40,447 bases of DNA from an uncultured Clostridia bacterium (GCA_947624195.1 CANQJH010000014.1:1-40447); one strand, 5' to 3'; shown: positions 32,245-38,457, numbered from the stretch's first letter. Program-made: numbers and translations. Notes: a model not told the origin generated them from the sequence alone.

Positions 32245-32706
32245 ATGGAACTAAAGAAAACATTGATTAAACCATATACAGAAAAAGAAAGATTAAGTTT
32301 TATTGTAGAATATAATCATTATTTAGGTTATGAAATAAGAGATAACGGCGGAACATTAGAAGCTTGGGGATATACGGAAGAAGAAAAAGAAATCCAAAAG
32401 AAAGAAACATTAGCAAAATTATCATTAACTAAACGTGAAGTATTTCTTGCTTTGTATAAAGATAAACAAATAACCCCAGATATGATAAAAGCACAGATAA
32501 CAGATGCAGAAGCATTAATTGAGTTTGAATATGCTAATGAATATTTTAGAGGGAATCCGTTAATAGACTTAATAGGTGAAAAACTTGGATATAGCTCAGA
32601 GGATTTAGATTACTTGTTTGAAAATAAATCATTACCTGTTAAAGAAGATAAAGAAGATGTAGCAACTACTGAGAAAACCTCGGATGTTGAAGAAGAAAAG
32701 GAGTAA
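32245..32706 (+). CDS. Fibre-region small protein, 153 aa
   Basis: A conserved-looking helical protein after the receptor-binding genes. Features L-A-K-L-S-L-T-K-R-E-V-F-L-A-L-Y near residue 57, I-T-D-A-E-A-L-I-E-F-E-Y-A and the acidic C-terminal tail E-D-V-A-T-T-E-K-T-S-D-V. From memory, proteins of this plan follow fibre genes in other gut phages and prophages. It could be a fibre chaperone; not proven. Confidence 0.6.
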   Translation: MELKKTLIKPYTEKERLSFIVEYNHYLGYEIRDNGGTLEAWGYTEEEKEIQKKETLAKLSLTKREVFLALYKDKQITPDMIKAQITDAEALIEFEYANEYFRGNPLIDLIGEKLGYSSEDLDYLFENKSLPVKEDKEDVATTEKTSDVEEEKE

Positions 32707-32709
32707 ACT

Positions 32710-32892
32710 ATGGCAAAATTATTTAATTTATTTGAAAGATTTGTTATTAGAAGAATAGCAAAAAAGATTGTAAAACTTTTACCCGAATTAAAAGAGAAAG
32801 GACTTGAAATCATTGAAAAATACAAAGACGAGCTTTTGGAAAAAGTTAAAGAAACTATCGTTAATTTTATTGAAGAACATAAGAATAAATAA
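32710..32892 (+). CDS. Small amphipathic helical protein, 60 aa
   Basis: Two charged amphipathic helices (K-L-F-N-L-F-E-R-F-V-I-R-R-I-A-K-K-I near residue 3, then E-K-Y-K-D-E-L-L-E-K-V-K-E-T-I), without a true membrane-spanning stretch. It begins the lysis-side block, three bases after the previous stop. The basic amphipathic N-terminus could sit on membranes. A lysis accessory role is possible; unknown. Confidence 0.5.
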   Translation: MAKLFNLFERFVIRRIAKKIVKLLPELKEKGLEIIEKYKDELLEKVKETIVNFIEEHKNK

Positions 32893-32931
32893 AAATAGAA
32901 TCGGTTTTAAGTTCACTTGGAGATTTTAAAA

Positions 32932-33387
32932 GTGCTTTGGTATAAAGATGATGAGATTGAAATAGATTTTAATATTATTCCTTGTACTACTATGTTATTT
33001 CCACTTCCGTCGATGACAAAACAAGAGAAAAAAGCAGTAACGGATAAACCTTTTTTAAATAAAAAGCCTTTGTTTGTTACTGTTCTTGATAAAAGGAAAA
33101 CAGAACAAGTAGAGTATAGGTTTAGAATTGAAAAGGGGTATCGTTGGGATGGCGGAACGATACCTCGTATATTTTGGCGAGTTATAGGGTCTAAAACCCA
33201 ACCAGAATTTCAAATATCGTCGCTCATTCACGATGCTCTAACTGAGAATAAAGGATTTATAGGAAATGACCGTCTTTTATCATCTAAAATTTTTAGGGGA
33301 TTATTAATATCAAGCGGAGTTGGTAAATTTAAATCAGATGTAATGGCATTTTTCGTGGACGGATACCAGAGATTTTGTCATTGGTAA
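32932..33387 (+). CDS. DUF1353-family protein
   Basis: A 151-aa protein. GTG 32932 is preferred over the in-frame TTG at 32917, because TTGGAGA sits 9 bases before the GTG and nothing precedes the TTG. The core I-E-K-G-Y-R-W-D-G-G-T-I-P-R-I-F-W-R-V-I-G and S-S-L-I-H-D-A-L-T is the DUF1353 signature. Such proteins occur in phage lysis regions and are of unknown function; a peptidoglycan-related or lysis-support role is suspected from context. Confidence 0.8.
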   Translation: MLWYKDDEIEIDFNIIPCTTMLFPLPSMTKQEKKAVTDKPFLNKKPLFVTVLDKRKTEQVEYRFRIEKGYRWDGGTIPRIFWRVIGSKTQPEFQISSLIHDALTENKGFIGNDRLLSSKIFRGLLISSGVGKFKSDVMAFFVDGYQRFCHW

Positions 33388-33411
33388 TATAGTATGTAAA
33401 AAGGTCAAGCA

Positions 33412-33762
33412 ATGGAAAATATCAGCATTGAAACGTTAATAACAGTTATTATAAATCTAGTTTTAGTTATAAGTTTTTTCTGCAAGCAATCGAATCAGAT
33501 TACACAATTATCTGAACAATTTATAGAATTAAAACTAAAGATTAAAGAGAGTAGGCAATATACAAATAATATTTTTACCAGTTTTAAAAAAGCAATTGAA
33601 GAAAAGATTATAGAAGCAAGAAGTCACACAGATGAACATATAAGGAAGCTAGAAGAAAAACAAGACAAACATAACAACCTTATTGAACGTATGGTAATTG
33701 TAGAACAAAGTACAAAATCTGCACATCACAGGATAGATAAACTAGAAGAAAAGAAACAATGA
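33412..33762 (+). CDS. Membrane-anchored coiled coil (spanin/holin-region protein)
   Basis: A 116-aa protein with one N-terminal transmembrane segment (about residues 7-25, L-I-T-V-I-I-N-L-V-L-V-I-S-F-F) followed by a long charged coiled coil. This fits an inner-membrane spanin or a hemolysin-like holin partner. It sits directly upstream of the endolysin and overlaps it (ATGA at 33759). There are no multiple transmembrane helices, so a classical holin is less likely. Confidence 0.6.
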   Translation: MENISIETLITVIINLVLVISFFCKQSNQITQLSEQFIELKLKIKESRQYTNNIFTSFKKAIEEKIIEARSHTDEHIRKLEEKQDKHNNLIERMVIVEQSTKSAHHRIDKLEEKKQ

Positions 33763-34232
33763 AAAGAATAATTATACACTGGACTGGGGGAACTTATCAT
33801 CCAAGCTCAGAAGATTTTAAACACTATCATTATATTATCACAGGTGAAGGTTTAACCGTTTTAGGTGATTATTTACCCGAGGATAATTTAAATTGTAAAG
33901 ATGGTAAGTATGCTGCACATACCGAAATGGGAAACACAGGAAGCATAGGAATAGCTTTTTGTGGGATGAAAGATTATGATAAAGGGGGAACAAATTACCC
34001 CCTTAAAAAAGTACAATGTGAAGCGGGATTTAAAAAAATAGCTGAACTTTGCAAAAAATATAATATTATTGTTACACCTTCTACTGTCTTGACTCATTAT
34101 GAATTTGATTGTAATAGGGGTAAAGCTGGTAGGAAAATTGATATAATTAATTTGCCTTATACTAACTTATCAAAAAGCGAAATAGGTACATATATAAGAA
34201 AAAGGATAAAAGATTATTTATTAACTATGTAA
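33759..34232 (+). CDS. Endolysin, N-acetylmuramoyl-L-alanine amidase
   Basis: A 157-aa amidase_2-type enzyme (T7 lysozyme/PGRP fold). Zinc ligands are visible as H7 (I-I-I-H-W-T), H113 (L-T-H-Y-E-F) and D128 (A-G-R-K-I-D-I), with an active-site-like G-S-I-G-I-A-F-C-G. No cell-wall-binding domain or signal peptide, so export depends on a holin. It cleaves the amide between muramic acid and L-Ala. The transcript ends downstream at the terminator near 34348-34374. Confidence 0.88.
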   Translation: MKRIIIHWTGGTYHPSSEDFKHYHYIITGEGLTVLGDYLPEDNLNCKDGKYAAHTEMGNTGSIGIAFCGMKDYDKGGTNYPLKKVQCEAGFKKIAELCKKYNIIVTPSTVLTHYEFDCNRGKAGRKIDIINLPYTNLSKSEIGTYIRKRIKDYLLTM

Positions 34233-34235
34233 CTA

Positions 34236-34264
34236 TTTACAAGTTATAAAAAATATGCTATTAT
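34236..34264 (+). promoter_or_regulatory. Promoter of the 34.27-kb small RNA
   Basis: TTTACA (34236-34241), a 17-base spacer and TATTAT (34259-34264), placed just after the endolysin stop. The expected start is near 34271. Confidence 0.55.
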
Positions 34265-34270
34265 CTAGGA

Positions 34271-34374
34271 AAGTGAATATAGTTTATATTCTCCTTCATA
34301 CCATTCCATTTACATAAATTTTTCCATTTATTTGGTTTAGAACTTACAAACATCCTCAAAGGATGTTTTTTTTT
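34271..34374 (+). ncRNA. Putative small RNA, about 104 nt
   Basis: A gene-free stretch begins about 7 bases after a -10 element and ends at a good terminator. Near its start is a perfect 7-bp hairpin, GAATATA-gtt-TATATTC (34275-34291), then a single-stranded, pyrimidine-rich region with CTCCTTC (34291-34297), complementary to SD-type GAAGGAG, and repeated CCATT motifs. It may be a regulatory RNA or just the late transcript's 3' end. No family recognised. Confidence 0.45.
34348..34374 (+). terminator. Intrinsic terminator after the lysis genes
   Basis: An 8-bp stem, AAACATCC/GGATGTTT (34348-34355 with 34361-34368), around loop TCAAA, running into nine T residues (34366-34374). It ends the late operon and any RNA from 34236. 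Confidence 0.85.
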
Positions 34375-34397
34375 GCAAAAAATTTTTCTCATACCTC

Positions 34398-34426
34398 TTG
34401 ACAAAAATAATTTAATAATATAATAT
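34398..34426 (+). promoter_or_regulatory. Early promoter with operator-like palindrome
   Basis: TTGACA, a perfect -35 (34398-34403). A -10 is either TATAAT (34419-34424, 15-base spacer) or TAATAT (34421-34426, 17-base spacer). It drives the early/replication operon starting at 34457. A perfect 21-bp palindrome overlies the -10. Confidence 0.7.
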
Positions 34427-34433
34427 ATTATTA
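34413..34433. promoter_or_regulatory. 21-bp palindrome over the early promoter
   Basis: Arms TAATAATATA (34413-34422) and TATATTATTA (34424-34433) are perfect inverted copies around one central base. It covers the -10 region and start point, a typical repressor operator position. The ribbon-helix-helix protein encoded at 34749 in the same operon is a candidate ligand; the AT-only composition makes chance symmetry possible. Confidence 0.5.
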
Positions 34434-34456
34434 TGATAATAAAAAAGGAGGGGGCA

Positions 34457-34756
34457 ATGAATATAGTTTACAGATTAAAAACAAAAATCAGAAATTTCTT
34501 TTATCCGTTAATAGAGGATGAGGAGTCCAATTTTTTAAACTTTGAATTAGACAAAAGAATTATGGAAATTCAAAGCAATAACTACAGAGCAATTGTAGTA
34601 GAAAAGTTGATACCTTATTATAAAGAGGTATATAACTTAACTGATTCCGAAGCGTGGGGCGCTTCACAAGCTTTATTTTTGCAAGGAAAGGAGAGCGGTA
34701 AAATAGATTGTTTGAATAGTTTAAATTTAGAATGGAAAGGAAATGAAAATGAATGA
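34457..34756 (+). CDS. Early hypothetical protein, 99 aa
   Basis: First gene after the early promoter. ATG 34457 is chosen because AGGAGGGGG precedes it; the in-frame ATG at 34433 lies within the promoter palindrome, too close to the start of transcription. N-terminus basic (Y-R-L-K-T-K-I-R-N-F-F), followed by helices with E-A-W-G-A-S-Q-A-L-F near residue 65. No known family. An immediate-early host-takeover role is a guess. It overlaps the next gene by 8 bases. Confidence 0.6.
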   Translation: MNIVYRLKTKIRNFFYPLIEDEESNFLNFELDKRIMEIQSNNYRAIVVEKLIPYYKEVYNLTDSEAWGASQALFLQGKESGKIDCLNSLNLEWKGNENE

Positions 34757-34919
34757 TGAAACAGAAGTTATTTCAGTTGTTTTTCCAAAAGAACTGAAAA
34801 AAAAATTAAGATTCATAGCGGTTGAAGAAGATATGAGCTTAACTGAATTATGTTGTAAGATTCTAAGCGAATTTATTGAAAAGAGGACAAATGGAAGAAA
34901 TAAAAGAAAAAATAGTTAA
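34749..34919 (+). CDS. Ribbon-helix-helix (Arc/CopG-like) regulator, 56 aa
   Basis: A short gene at ATG 34749 overlapping its neighbours on both sides, with AGGAAA upstream. The strand E-V-I-S-V-V-F-P, helix K-E-L-K-K-K-L-R-F-I-A-V-E-E-D, the turn M-S-L-T-E and helix L-C-C-K-I-L-S-E-F-I-E-K make a complete ribbon-helix-helix fold. The C-terminal R-N-K-R-K is basic. Such dimers bind palindromic operators; the palindrome at 34413-34433 is an attractive target for autoregulation. Confidence 0.75.
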   Translation: MNDETEVISVVFPKELKKKLRFIAVEEDMSLTELCCKILSEFIEKRTNGRNKRKNS

Positions 34920-35079
34920 ATTTATTAAATTTAATTTTTCAAAAGATTTAGATAGTTTGGGTTGGTGGATGTTCACAGATGAAGAAAAAGCAGAAATCTT
35001 AGCAGGAATAAATTTAGAAATGGAAAAAGATTATAGAGCTAATATGCTCTTTGATGAAATGAGGGACAATGAAATATAA
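34891..35079 (+). CDS. Hypothetical protein, 62 aa
   Basis: ATG 34891 is chosen over the in-frame TTG at 34876, since GAGGACA precedes it. The protein (M-E-E-I-K-E-K-I-V-K-F) is helical with D-S-L-G-W-W-M-F-T-D-E-E near residue 22. It overlaps the upstream gene by 29 bases. The SD GAGGACA is complementary to a segment of the RNA at 36584. Function unknown. Confidence 0.55.
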   Translation: MEEIKEKIVKFIKFNFSKDLDSLGWWMFTDEEKAEILAGINLEMEKDYRANMLFDEMRDNEI

Positions 35080-35221
35080 AATAGACTATAGAGAAGTTGA
35101 CATCACTTCTCTGACAGATAAAGAATTAATGAATCTGAAATATGATTGTATTGAATGTCAAAACGGATACGATTTAAAAAAGATTCAAAACGAAATTAAC
35201 AGGAGGTTCAAAAATGAGTAA
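35069..35221 (+). CDS. Hypothetical protein, 50 aa
   Basis: A small gene with GAGGGACA just ahead of ATG 35069. The sequence M-K-Y-K-I-D-Y-R-E-V-D-I-T-S-L-T-D-K-E-L has a short strand then helices, and ends R-R-F-K-N-E. It overlaps the upstream gene by 11 bases and the ERF start by 8, so the frame is clearly used in a coupled operon. Function unknown. Confidence 0.55.
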   Translation: MKYKIDYREVDITSLTDKELMNLKYDCIECQNGYDLKKIQNEINRRFKNE

Positions 35222-35762
35222 TGTATTTAAAAAATTACAACAAGCAAGGGTAATTTTACAAGAGAAAAATTTAAAAAAATCAGGTAGCAATAAATTTGCA
35301 GGATTTAATTATTTTGAATTAGCTGATTTTTTACCTACATTAAATCTTATAATGGATGAAATCGGATTAACTCCCGTATTCTATATCGTTGATAGTATGG
35401 CTTTTTTAGATATATATGATAATGATAGTGATGATGTTTCTAATTGTATACATTTTTCTACTCCAATAGCGGAAGCACAATTAAAAGGATGTACACCTAT
35501 TCAATGCTTAGGGGCGGTTAATACTTATTGTAAAAGATATTTATATTTAAATGCTCTTGAAATTGTTGAAAATGATGTATTAGATAGTCAAGCAGGGAGT
35601 GAGAATATAATAAGTACAAAAGAAGAAAAGACAGAGAAAAAAGAAGTTAAAGCTTATATCTGTTCTAATTGCGGTAAAGAAATAACTCAAGCGGAATATG
35701 GTTATTCACAAAATAAATTTAAAAAACCTTTATGTAGAGAATGTCAGAAATTAGAAAAATAA
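35214..35762 (+). CDS. erf: ERF-family single-strand annealing protein with zinc ribbon
   Basis: A 182-aa recombinase. ERF core: K-L-Q-Q-A-R-V-I-L-Q, F-A-G-F-N-Y-F-E-L-A-D-F-L-P near residue 28-41, and P-I-Q-C-L-G-A-V-N-T-Y-C-K-R-Y-L-Y-L-N-A-L (about 95-115). A C-terminal zinc ribbon uses C150, C153, C174 and C177, joined by a charged linker. ERF proteins bind single strands and anneal complementary ones, acting in phage recombination and genome circularisation. The adjacent RusA-like gene would resolve the junctions. Confidence 0.9.
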   Translation: MSNVFKKLQQARVILQEKNLKKSGSNKFAGFNYFELADFLPTLNLIMDEIGLTPVFYIVDSMAFLDIYDNDSDDVSNCIHFSTPIAEAQLKGCTPIQCLGAVNTYCKRYLYLNALEIVENDVLDSQAGSENIISTKEEKTEKKEVKAYICSNCGKEITQAEYGYSQNKFKKPLCRECQKLEK

Positions 35763-35771
35763 GGAGAAATA

Positions 35772-36002
35772 ATGAGTTACGCACAGGAATTTTATCAATA
35801 TCTAAAAAACCATAAGTTAAATGTATTTACTCACAGGGATATATTATTGCATACTAACACTAATTGCAGTTATAGTGTATTAGTTGATTTAAGAGTATTG
35901 TTATTTAAGATAGGATTAGAATTAAAAGAAGATGAAGTAGAAACTATTAATTCTAAAGGACAAAAAAGGAGATTCAAACAATATGAAATCATCGAAAGAT
36001 AA
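35772..36002 (+). CDS. Hypothetical winged-helix-like protein, 76 aa
   Basis: Preceded by AAGGAGAA. The arrangement of helices Y-A-Q-E-F-Y-Q-Y-L-K-N-H, F-T-H-R-D-I-L-L-H, S-V-L-V-D-L-R-V-L-L-F-K-I-G and the final strand K-R-R-F-K-Q-Y-E-I-I could be a small winged helix. It sits between ERF and RusA-like genes and overlaps the latter by 20 bases, hinting at a recombination or regulatory accessory. No family assigned. Confidence 0.55.
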   Translation: MSYAQEFYQYLKNHKLNVFTHRDILLHTNTNCSYSVLVDLRVLLFKIGLELKEDEVETINSKGQKRRFKQYEIIER

Positions 36003-36414
36003 TATTTCATTCACTCTTTATATTGCACCTCGAACAAAAAAGAACCATTCAAGAATAGTTACTTTAAAAAATGGCAGAAGATTTTTACGACCGTCTAAGC
36101 AATATGAGGAATTTGAAAAAGATATGTGGTATGCTTTAATGTATGCTCCTACATATTACACTCAAACAAATGCAATAAGTATAGATTTAACAAAATTAAA
36201 TATTGACTATCCAATTAACTTAAAATGCGTATTTTATAAAGATAAAAATTATAAAGCTGATTTATGCGGATATCTGCAAGCGATTCAAGATTGTTTAGTT
36301 AAATACAGAGTGTTAGCAGATGATAATGATAAAATAATAAAATCGGTTGACGGTTCAAGGTGTGAAGTGGATAAAGAGAATCCGAGAATAGAAATAGAAA
36401 TAAGGAGGTTATAA
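35983..36414 (+). CDS. RusA-like Holliday junction resolvase
   Basis: A 143-aa protein with GGAG ahead of ATG 35983. The fold marks include I-A-P-R-T-K-K-N-H-S-R-I near residue 14, F-Y-K-D-K-N-Y-K-A-D93-L, A-I-Q-D103-C-L and V-L-A-D113-D114-N-D, the acidic set used for metal-dependent cleavage of four-way junctions in RusA. Length fits (RusA is about 120). It acts with the ERF recombinase encoded just upstream. Confidence 0.85.
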   Translation: MKSSKDNISFTLYIAPRTKKNHSRIVTLKNGRRFLRPSKQYEEFEKDMWYALMYAPTYYTQTNAISIDLTKLNIDYPINLKCVFYKDKNYKADLCGYLQAIQDCLVKYRVLADDNDKIIKSVDGSRCEVDKENPRIEIEIRRL

Positions 36415-36415
36415 A

Positions 36416-36571
36416 ATGGAAAAAGAAATAATTGTAGATGTATACGACCAGTACCCAGATAACGATTCAGACAATTGCATAAGTTTTAGATTCAAAGAAG
36501 AAGAATTAGCAGATTTTTTAGCTATCTGTGTAAAACAAAAAAAATATATTGTAATTTATAAAAGTTTATAG
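36416..36571 (+). CDS. Hypothetical protein, 51 aa
   Basis: A small acidic protein (M-E-K-E-I-I-V-D-V-Y-D-Q-Y-P-D-N-D) behind AAGGAGG. It ends Y-I-V-I-Y-K-S-L, and its last codons contain the -35 and spacer of the promoter at 36549. The beta-alpha-beta-like layout is compact. It is the last gene before the small RNA. No family recognised. Confidence 0.55.
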   Translation: MEKEIIVDVYDQYPDNDSDNCISFRFKEEELADFLAICVKQKKYIVIYKSL

Positions 36572-36577
36572 TATAAT
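36549..36577 (+). promoter_or_regulatory. Promoter of the 36.58-kb structured RNA
   Basis: TTGTAA (36549-36554), a 17-base spacer and perfect TATAAT (36572-36577). The expected start, near 36584, falls exactly on the first base of the GAGCTATACCAG segment that pairs with the terminator loop. Confidence 0.75.
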
Positions 36578-36583
36578 TGATTT

Positions 36584-36684
36584 GAGCTATACCAGAAAAA
36601 ATATTTGAACCATAATATGTACACACAACTAACAATGTCCTCATCTGGTACTAGCTCAATACAAACAAAAGAGGACATTTTTTT
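36584..36684 (+). ncRNA. Structured small RNA with crossing helices
   Basis: A gene-free transcript unit of about 101 nt with its own promoter and terminator. Helix 1: GAGCTA-TACCAG (36584-36595) pairs with CTGGTA-c-TAGCTC (36645-36657), 12 bp with one bulged C. Helix 2, the terminator: AATGTCCTC (36634-36642) with GAGGACATT (36671-36679), 9 bp. The helices interleave, so they form a pseudoknot or are alternatives, one of which masks the terminator loop. A weak hairpin ATATT/AATAT lies in between. No known RNA family is recognised. TGTCCTC could pair with GAGGACA sites ahead of the genes at 34891 and 36904. Confidence 0.75.
36634..36684 (+). terminator. Intrinsic terminator of the structured RNA
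   Basis: A 9-bp stem, AATGTCCTC/GAGGACATT, followed by T residues 36678-36684. The 28-base loop is unusually long and holds the partner of the RNA's 5' end. Confidence 0.7.
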
Positions 36685-36737
36685 ATTATTATTTACAAGA
36701 AAATAAAAATGTAGTATTTTATAAGGACATAGGAAAA

Positions 36738-36929
36738 ATGAAAAATTATCAAGATATTTTTAATGAAACTCTTACACGGATTCGATACTCAGTAGAAGGG
36801 GCAGTAAAAGATGATAGTCCATTAATGCGTGCTATCGTAAAAGCTATGTATAATTTTACAGACCAATTAATAGAAAACGGAATTATAGAGGACAGGGGAC
36901 AAAATGGAAGAAACAACGGAACAAGATAA
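36738..36929 (+). CDS. Hypothetical protein, 63 aa
   Basis: Preceded by AAGGACATAGGA. A helical sequence: M-K-N-Y-Q-D-I-F-N-E-T-L-T-R-I, then P-L-M-R-A-I-V-K-A-M-Y-N-F, ending in a polar arginine/asparagine tail. It overlaps the initiator gene by 26 bases, so they are co-translated. It could be a replication accessory; no family recognised. Confidence 0.55.
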   Translation: MKNYQDIFNETLTRIRYSVEGAVKDDSPLMRAIVKAMYNFTDQLIENGIIEDRGQNGRNNGTR

Positions 36930-37695
36930 AATACAGATACAGTATTTTCAATTATACGCTTCTGATTTTTTAATGTATAAAAATTTATTAACTAATGATG
37001 AATTAATTGAAGTTATAGAGGCAATATCTATATATTGTCTATTTAATAAGAAAAAAGAGTTTGAAAATGAATATCAGAAAGCATTTTATGATAAATTAAT
37101 AAATTCATCAGATAAAAATAAACAAAATTATTTAATTAAAATTCAGAATGGAAGAAAAGGAGGTAGACCTCCAAAAAACCTAAACGAAACCGAAAAAAAA
37201 CCTATAGGTTATGAACAGGTTAACCTAAACGAAACCGAAACAAAACCTAAACGAAACCAATATAATATAATAGAAGATAATAGAATAGAATATAATAAAA
37301 AAGAAAATAATATAAAAGAAAAAATAAATGATGTTGAGAGTTTGCCTGAAAATTTAGAACCAATTAAACCTATTGACCCTTATACATCTGATTTAATTGA
37401 AAAAGTTTTTGAGATATATTCTAAAGAATGCAATAATTTATGTCCGTTAGGTGGATATGCCCGAAAAAATCGGAGTTTAAGAGAGGCAATAAGTGATTAT
37501 ATGTATCAAACTAATAATGATATTGATTATTTTACTTCTATTTGTATAAAGGCTAATGAGTTAAAAATAATTGCGGATAAAAAGATAGATTTAAAAATGA
37601 TACTGAATTGTTATGAGGGTATTGATAACGGTAAATATATTAAGACGGAAGCGGAAGAATGGAGTGTTAATGATTTGTTTAAAAAGGAGGTATAA
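36904..37695 (+). CDS. Replication initiator (DUF6291-like) with internal origin
   Basis: A 263-aa protein. The N-terminal 90 residues (Y-F-Q-L-Y-A-S-D-F-L-M-Y near residue 14, then I-Q-N-G-R-K-G-G-R-P-P-K) match the DUF6291-type domain of phage replication initiators. A polar linker of repeated L-N-E-T-E-x-K-P units follows (about 92-120), then a C-terminal DnaD-like helical part, ending E-W-S-V-N-D-L-F-K-K-E-V. The linker DNA carries iterons, as in lambda O, so the protein probably binds inside its own gene and recruits helicase through the C-terminus. SD GGGGAC precedes ATG 36904. Confidence 0.75.
   Translation: MEETTEQDKIQIQYFQLYASDFLMYKNLLTNDELIEVIEAISIYCLFNKKKEFENEYQKAFYDKLINSSDKNKQNYLIKIQNGRKGGRPPKNLNETEKKPIGYEQVNLNETETKPKRNQYNIIEDNRIEYNKKENNIKEKINDVESLPENLEPIKPIDPYTSDLIEKVFEIYSKECNNLCPLGGYARKNRSLREAISDYMYQTNNDIDYFTSICIKANELKIIADKKIDLKMILNCYEGIDNGKYIKTEAEEWSVNDLFKKEV
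37177..37258 (+). repeat. Iterons: probable replication origin
   Basis: AACCTAAACGAAACC occurs three times (37177-37191, 37222-37236, 37244-37258). A fourth, degenerate copy begins AACCTA at 37199, so AACCTA recurs every 22-23 bases (37177, 37199, 37222, 37244), two helical turns apart. Palindromes AACCTATAGGTT (37199-37210) and AGGTTAACCT (37217-37226) add inverted half-sites. The repeats lie within the initiator gene, like lambda ori in O. Confidence 0.8.
37259..37335 (+). other. AT-rich unwinding tract beside the iterons
   Basis: Almost pure A+T with a strong strand bias (A-rich, repeated AATA and AGAATAGAAT-like words), immediately downstream of the iterons. It suits a DNA-unwinding element. 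It encodes an N/K/E-rich linker of the initiator, so the protein sequence seems shaped by the DNA function. Confidence 0.65.
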
Positions 37696-38058
37696 ATGAA
37701 CATTGATGAAAAAATCAAAGAACTTGAAGAAAAGCAAGAAGAAATCTTAAAAGAAATTGAGAAATTAAAAATGGAAAAAGGAGAAATAAAAAGAGAAAAC
37801 CTTATAACCTATCAGCAATTAAAAGATATTGCTTTGAGGTTGAATGATGGACAAAAGATTGAGTGGAATAATAAAGAACAAAAAAAATATTTTATTTATT
37901 ATAATTTTAATAAACAACTAAGCAAATTTATATGTGATTATGAAAAAATAGCAAAATCCTTAAATACAATCTATTGTCTTGATGAAAACTTCCTCAATGT
38001 AGTCCTCGAAGAAATCGGCGAAGAAAAATTAAATCAGTTGTTAAAATGGGGGATATAA
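37696..38058 (+). CDS. Hypothetical coiled-coil protein, 120 aa
   Basis: Strong SD (AAAGGAGG) ahead of ATG 37696. Residues 1-36 are a charged coiled coil (K-I-K-E-L-E-E-K-Q-E-E-I-L-K-E-I-E-K). The rest is mixed, with I-Y-C-L-D-E-N-F-L and E-E-I-G-E-E-K-L-N-Q-L-L near the end. It shares the opening M-N-I-D-E-K-I-K with the protein at 1104. It lies between initiator and possible loader, so perhaps replication-related; unknown. Confidence 0.6.
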   Translation: MNIDEKIKELEEKQEEILKEIEKLKMEKGEIKRENLITYQQLKDIALRLNDGQKIEWNNKEQKKYFIYYNFNKQLSKFICDYEKIAKSLNTIYCLDENFLNVVLEEIGEEKLNQLLKWGI

Positions 38059-38414
38059 TGAATAAAGAGGAATTTTTACAAAAAATATTTAATTTATATC
38101 CCAATACTGTAAGTAAACAGAATGGTAATGAGTGGCTACAAGTATATAAGGATAATTTAAAAGATACTATTGATTACGATGCACTTTTTGATTTTATTAT
38201 CAAAAATTATTCAGGTGTAACTGCCCCTAAACCTGCTTATTTATTGACTAATGCTACTTATAAAAAAGAATTTAATCAGAATAAATATGTGAGTTTTCCT
38301 ACAATATTGGCGGATAAAAACGGAAGCACTTTTGAATTCGGACAAGAGGGTTCTTTCGCTGAAAGCGAATATTATTTAAAGAAAAGAGGATTTGAAAATA
38401 TAAGGCTAAAATAA
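38058..38414 (+). CDS. Possible helicase loader-like protein, 118 aa
   Basis: ATG 38058 overlaps the previous stop and has GGGGGA at the right distance; an ATG at 38046 is inside the upstream gene. The layout L-Q-K-I-F-N-L-Y-P near residue 7, W-L-Q-V-Y-K-D-N-L, D-Y-D-A-L-F-D-F-I-I-K-N-Y and then T-A-P-K-P-A-Y-L-L resembles small G39P-like loaders or other replication adaptors that sit after an initiator. The resemblance is from memory and not decisive. Confidence 0.5.
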   Translation: MNKEEFLQKIFNLYPNTVSKQNGNEWLQVYKDNLKDTIDYDALFDFIIKNYSGVTAPKPAYLLTNATYKKEFNQNKYVSFPTILADKNGSTFEFGQEGSFAESEYYLKKRGFENIRLK

Positions 38415-38423
38415 TATTAACTT

Positions 38424-38452
38424 TTGTAAAATAATTCATATATTTATATGAT
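38424..38452 (+). promoter_or_regulatory. Upstream promoter of the 38.5-kb accessory operon
   Basis: TTGTAA (38424-38429), a 17-base spacer and TATGAT (38447-38452). The -10 is overlapped by a palindrome at 38436-38451. Confidence 0.6.
38436..38451. promoter_or_regulatory. Operator-like palindrome TCATATA-tt-TATATGA
   Basis: A perfect 7-bp inverted repeat with a 2-base centre (38436-38442 and 38445-38451), sitting over the -10 of the promoter at 38424. It differs in sequence from the palindromes at 1451 and 34413. Confidence 0.5.
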
Positions 38453-38457
38453 ATTTG

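Noticed and set aside
37177-37258. CRISPR array
   Set aside because: The repeats are 6-15 bp with 22-bp periodicity inside a coding sequence, without unique spacers of CRISPR length or cas genes.
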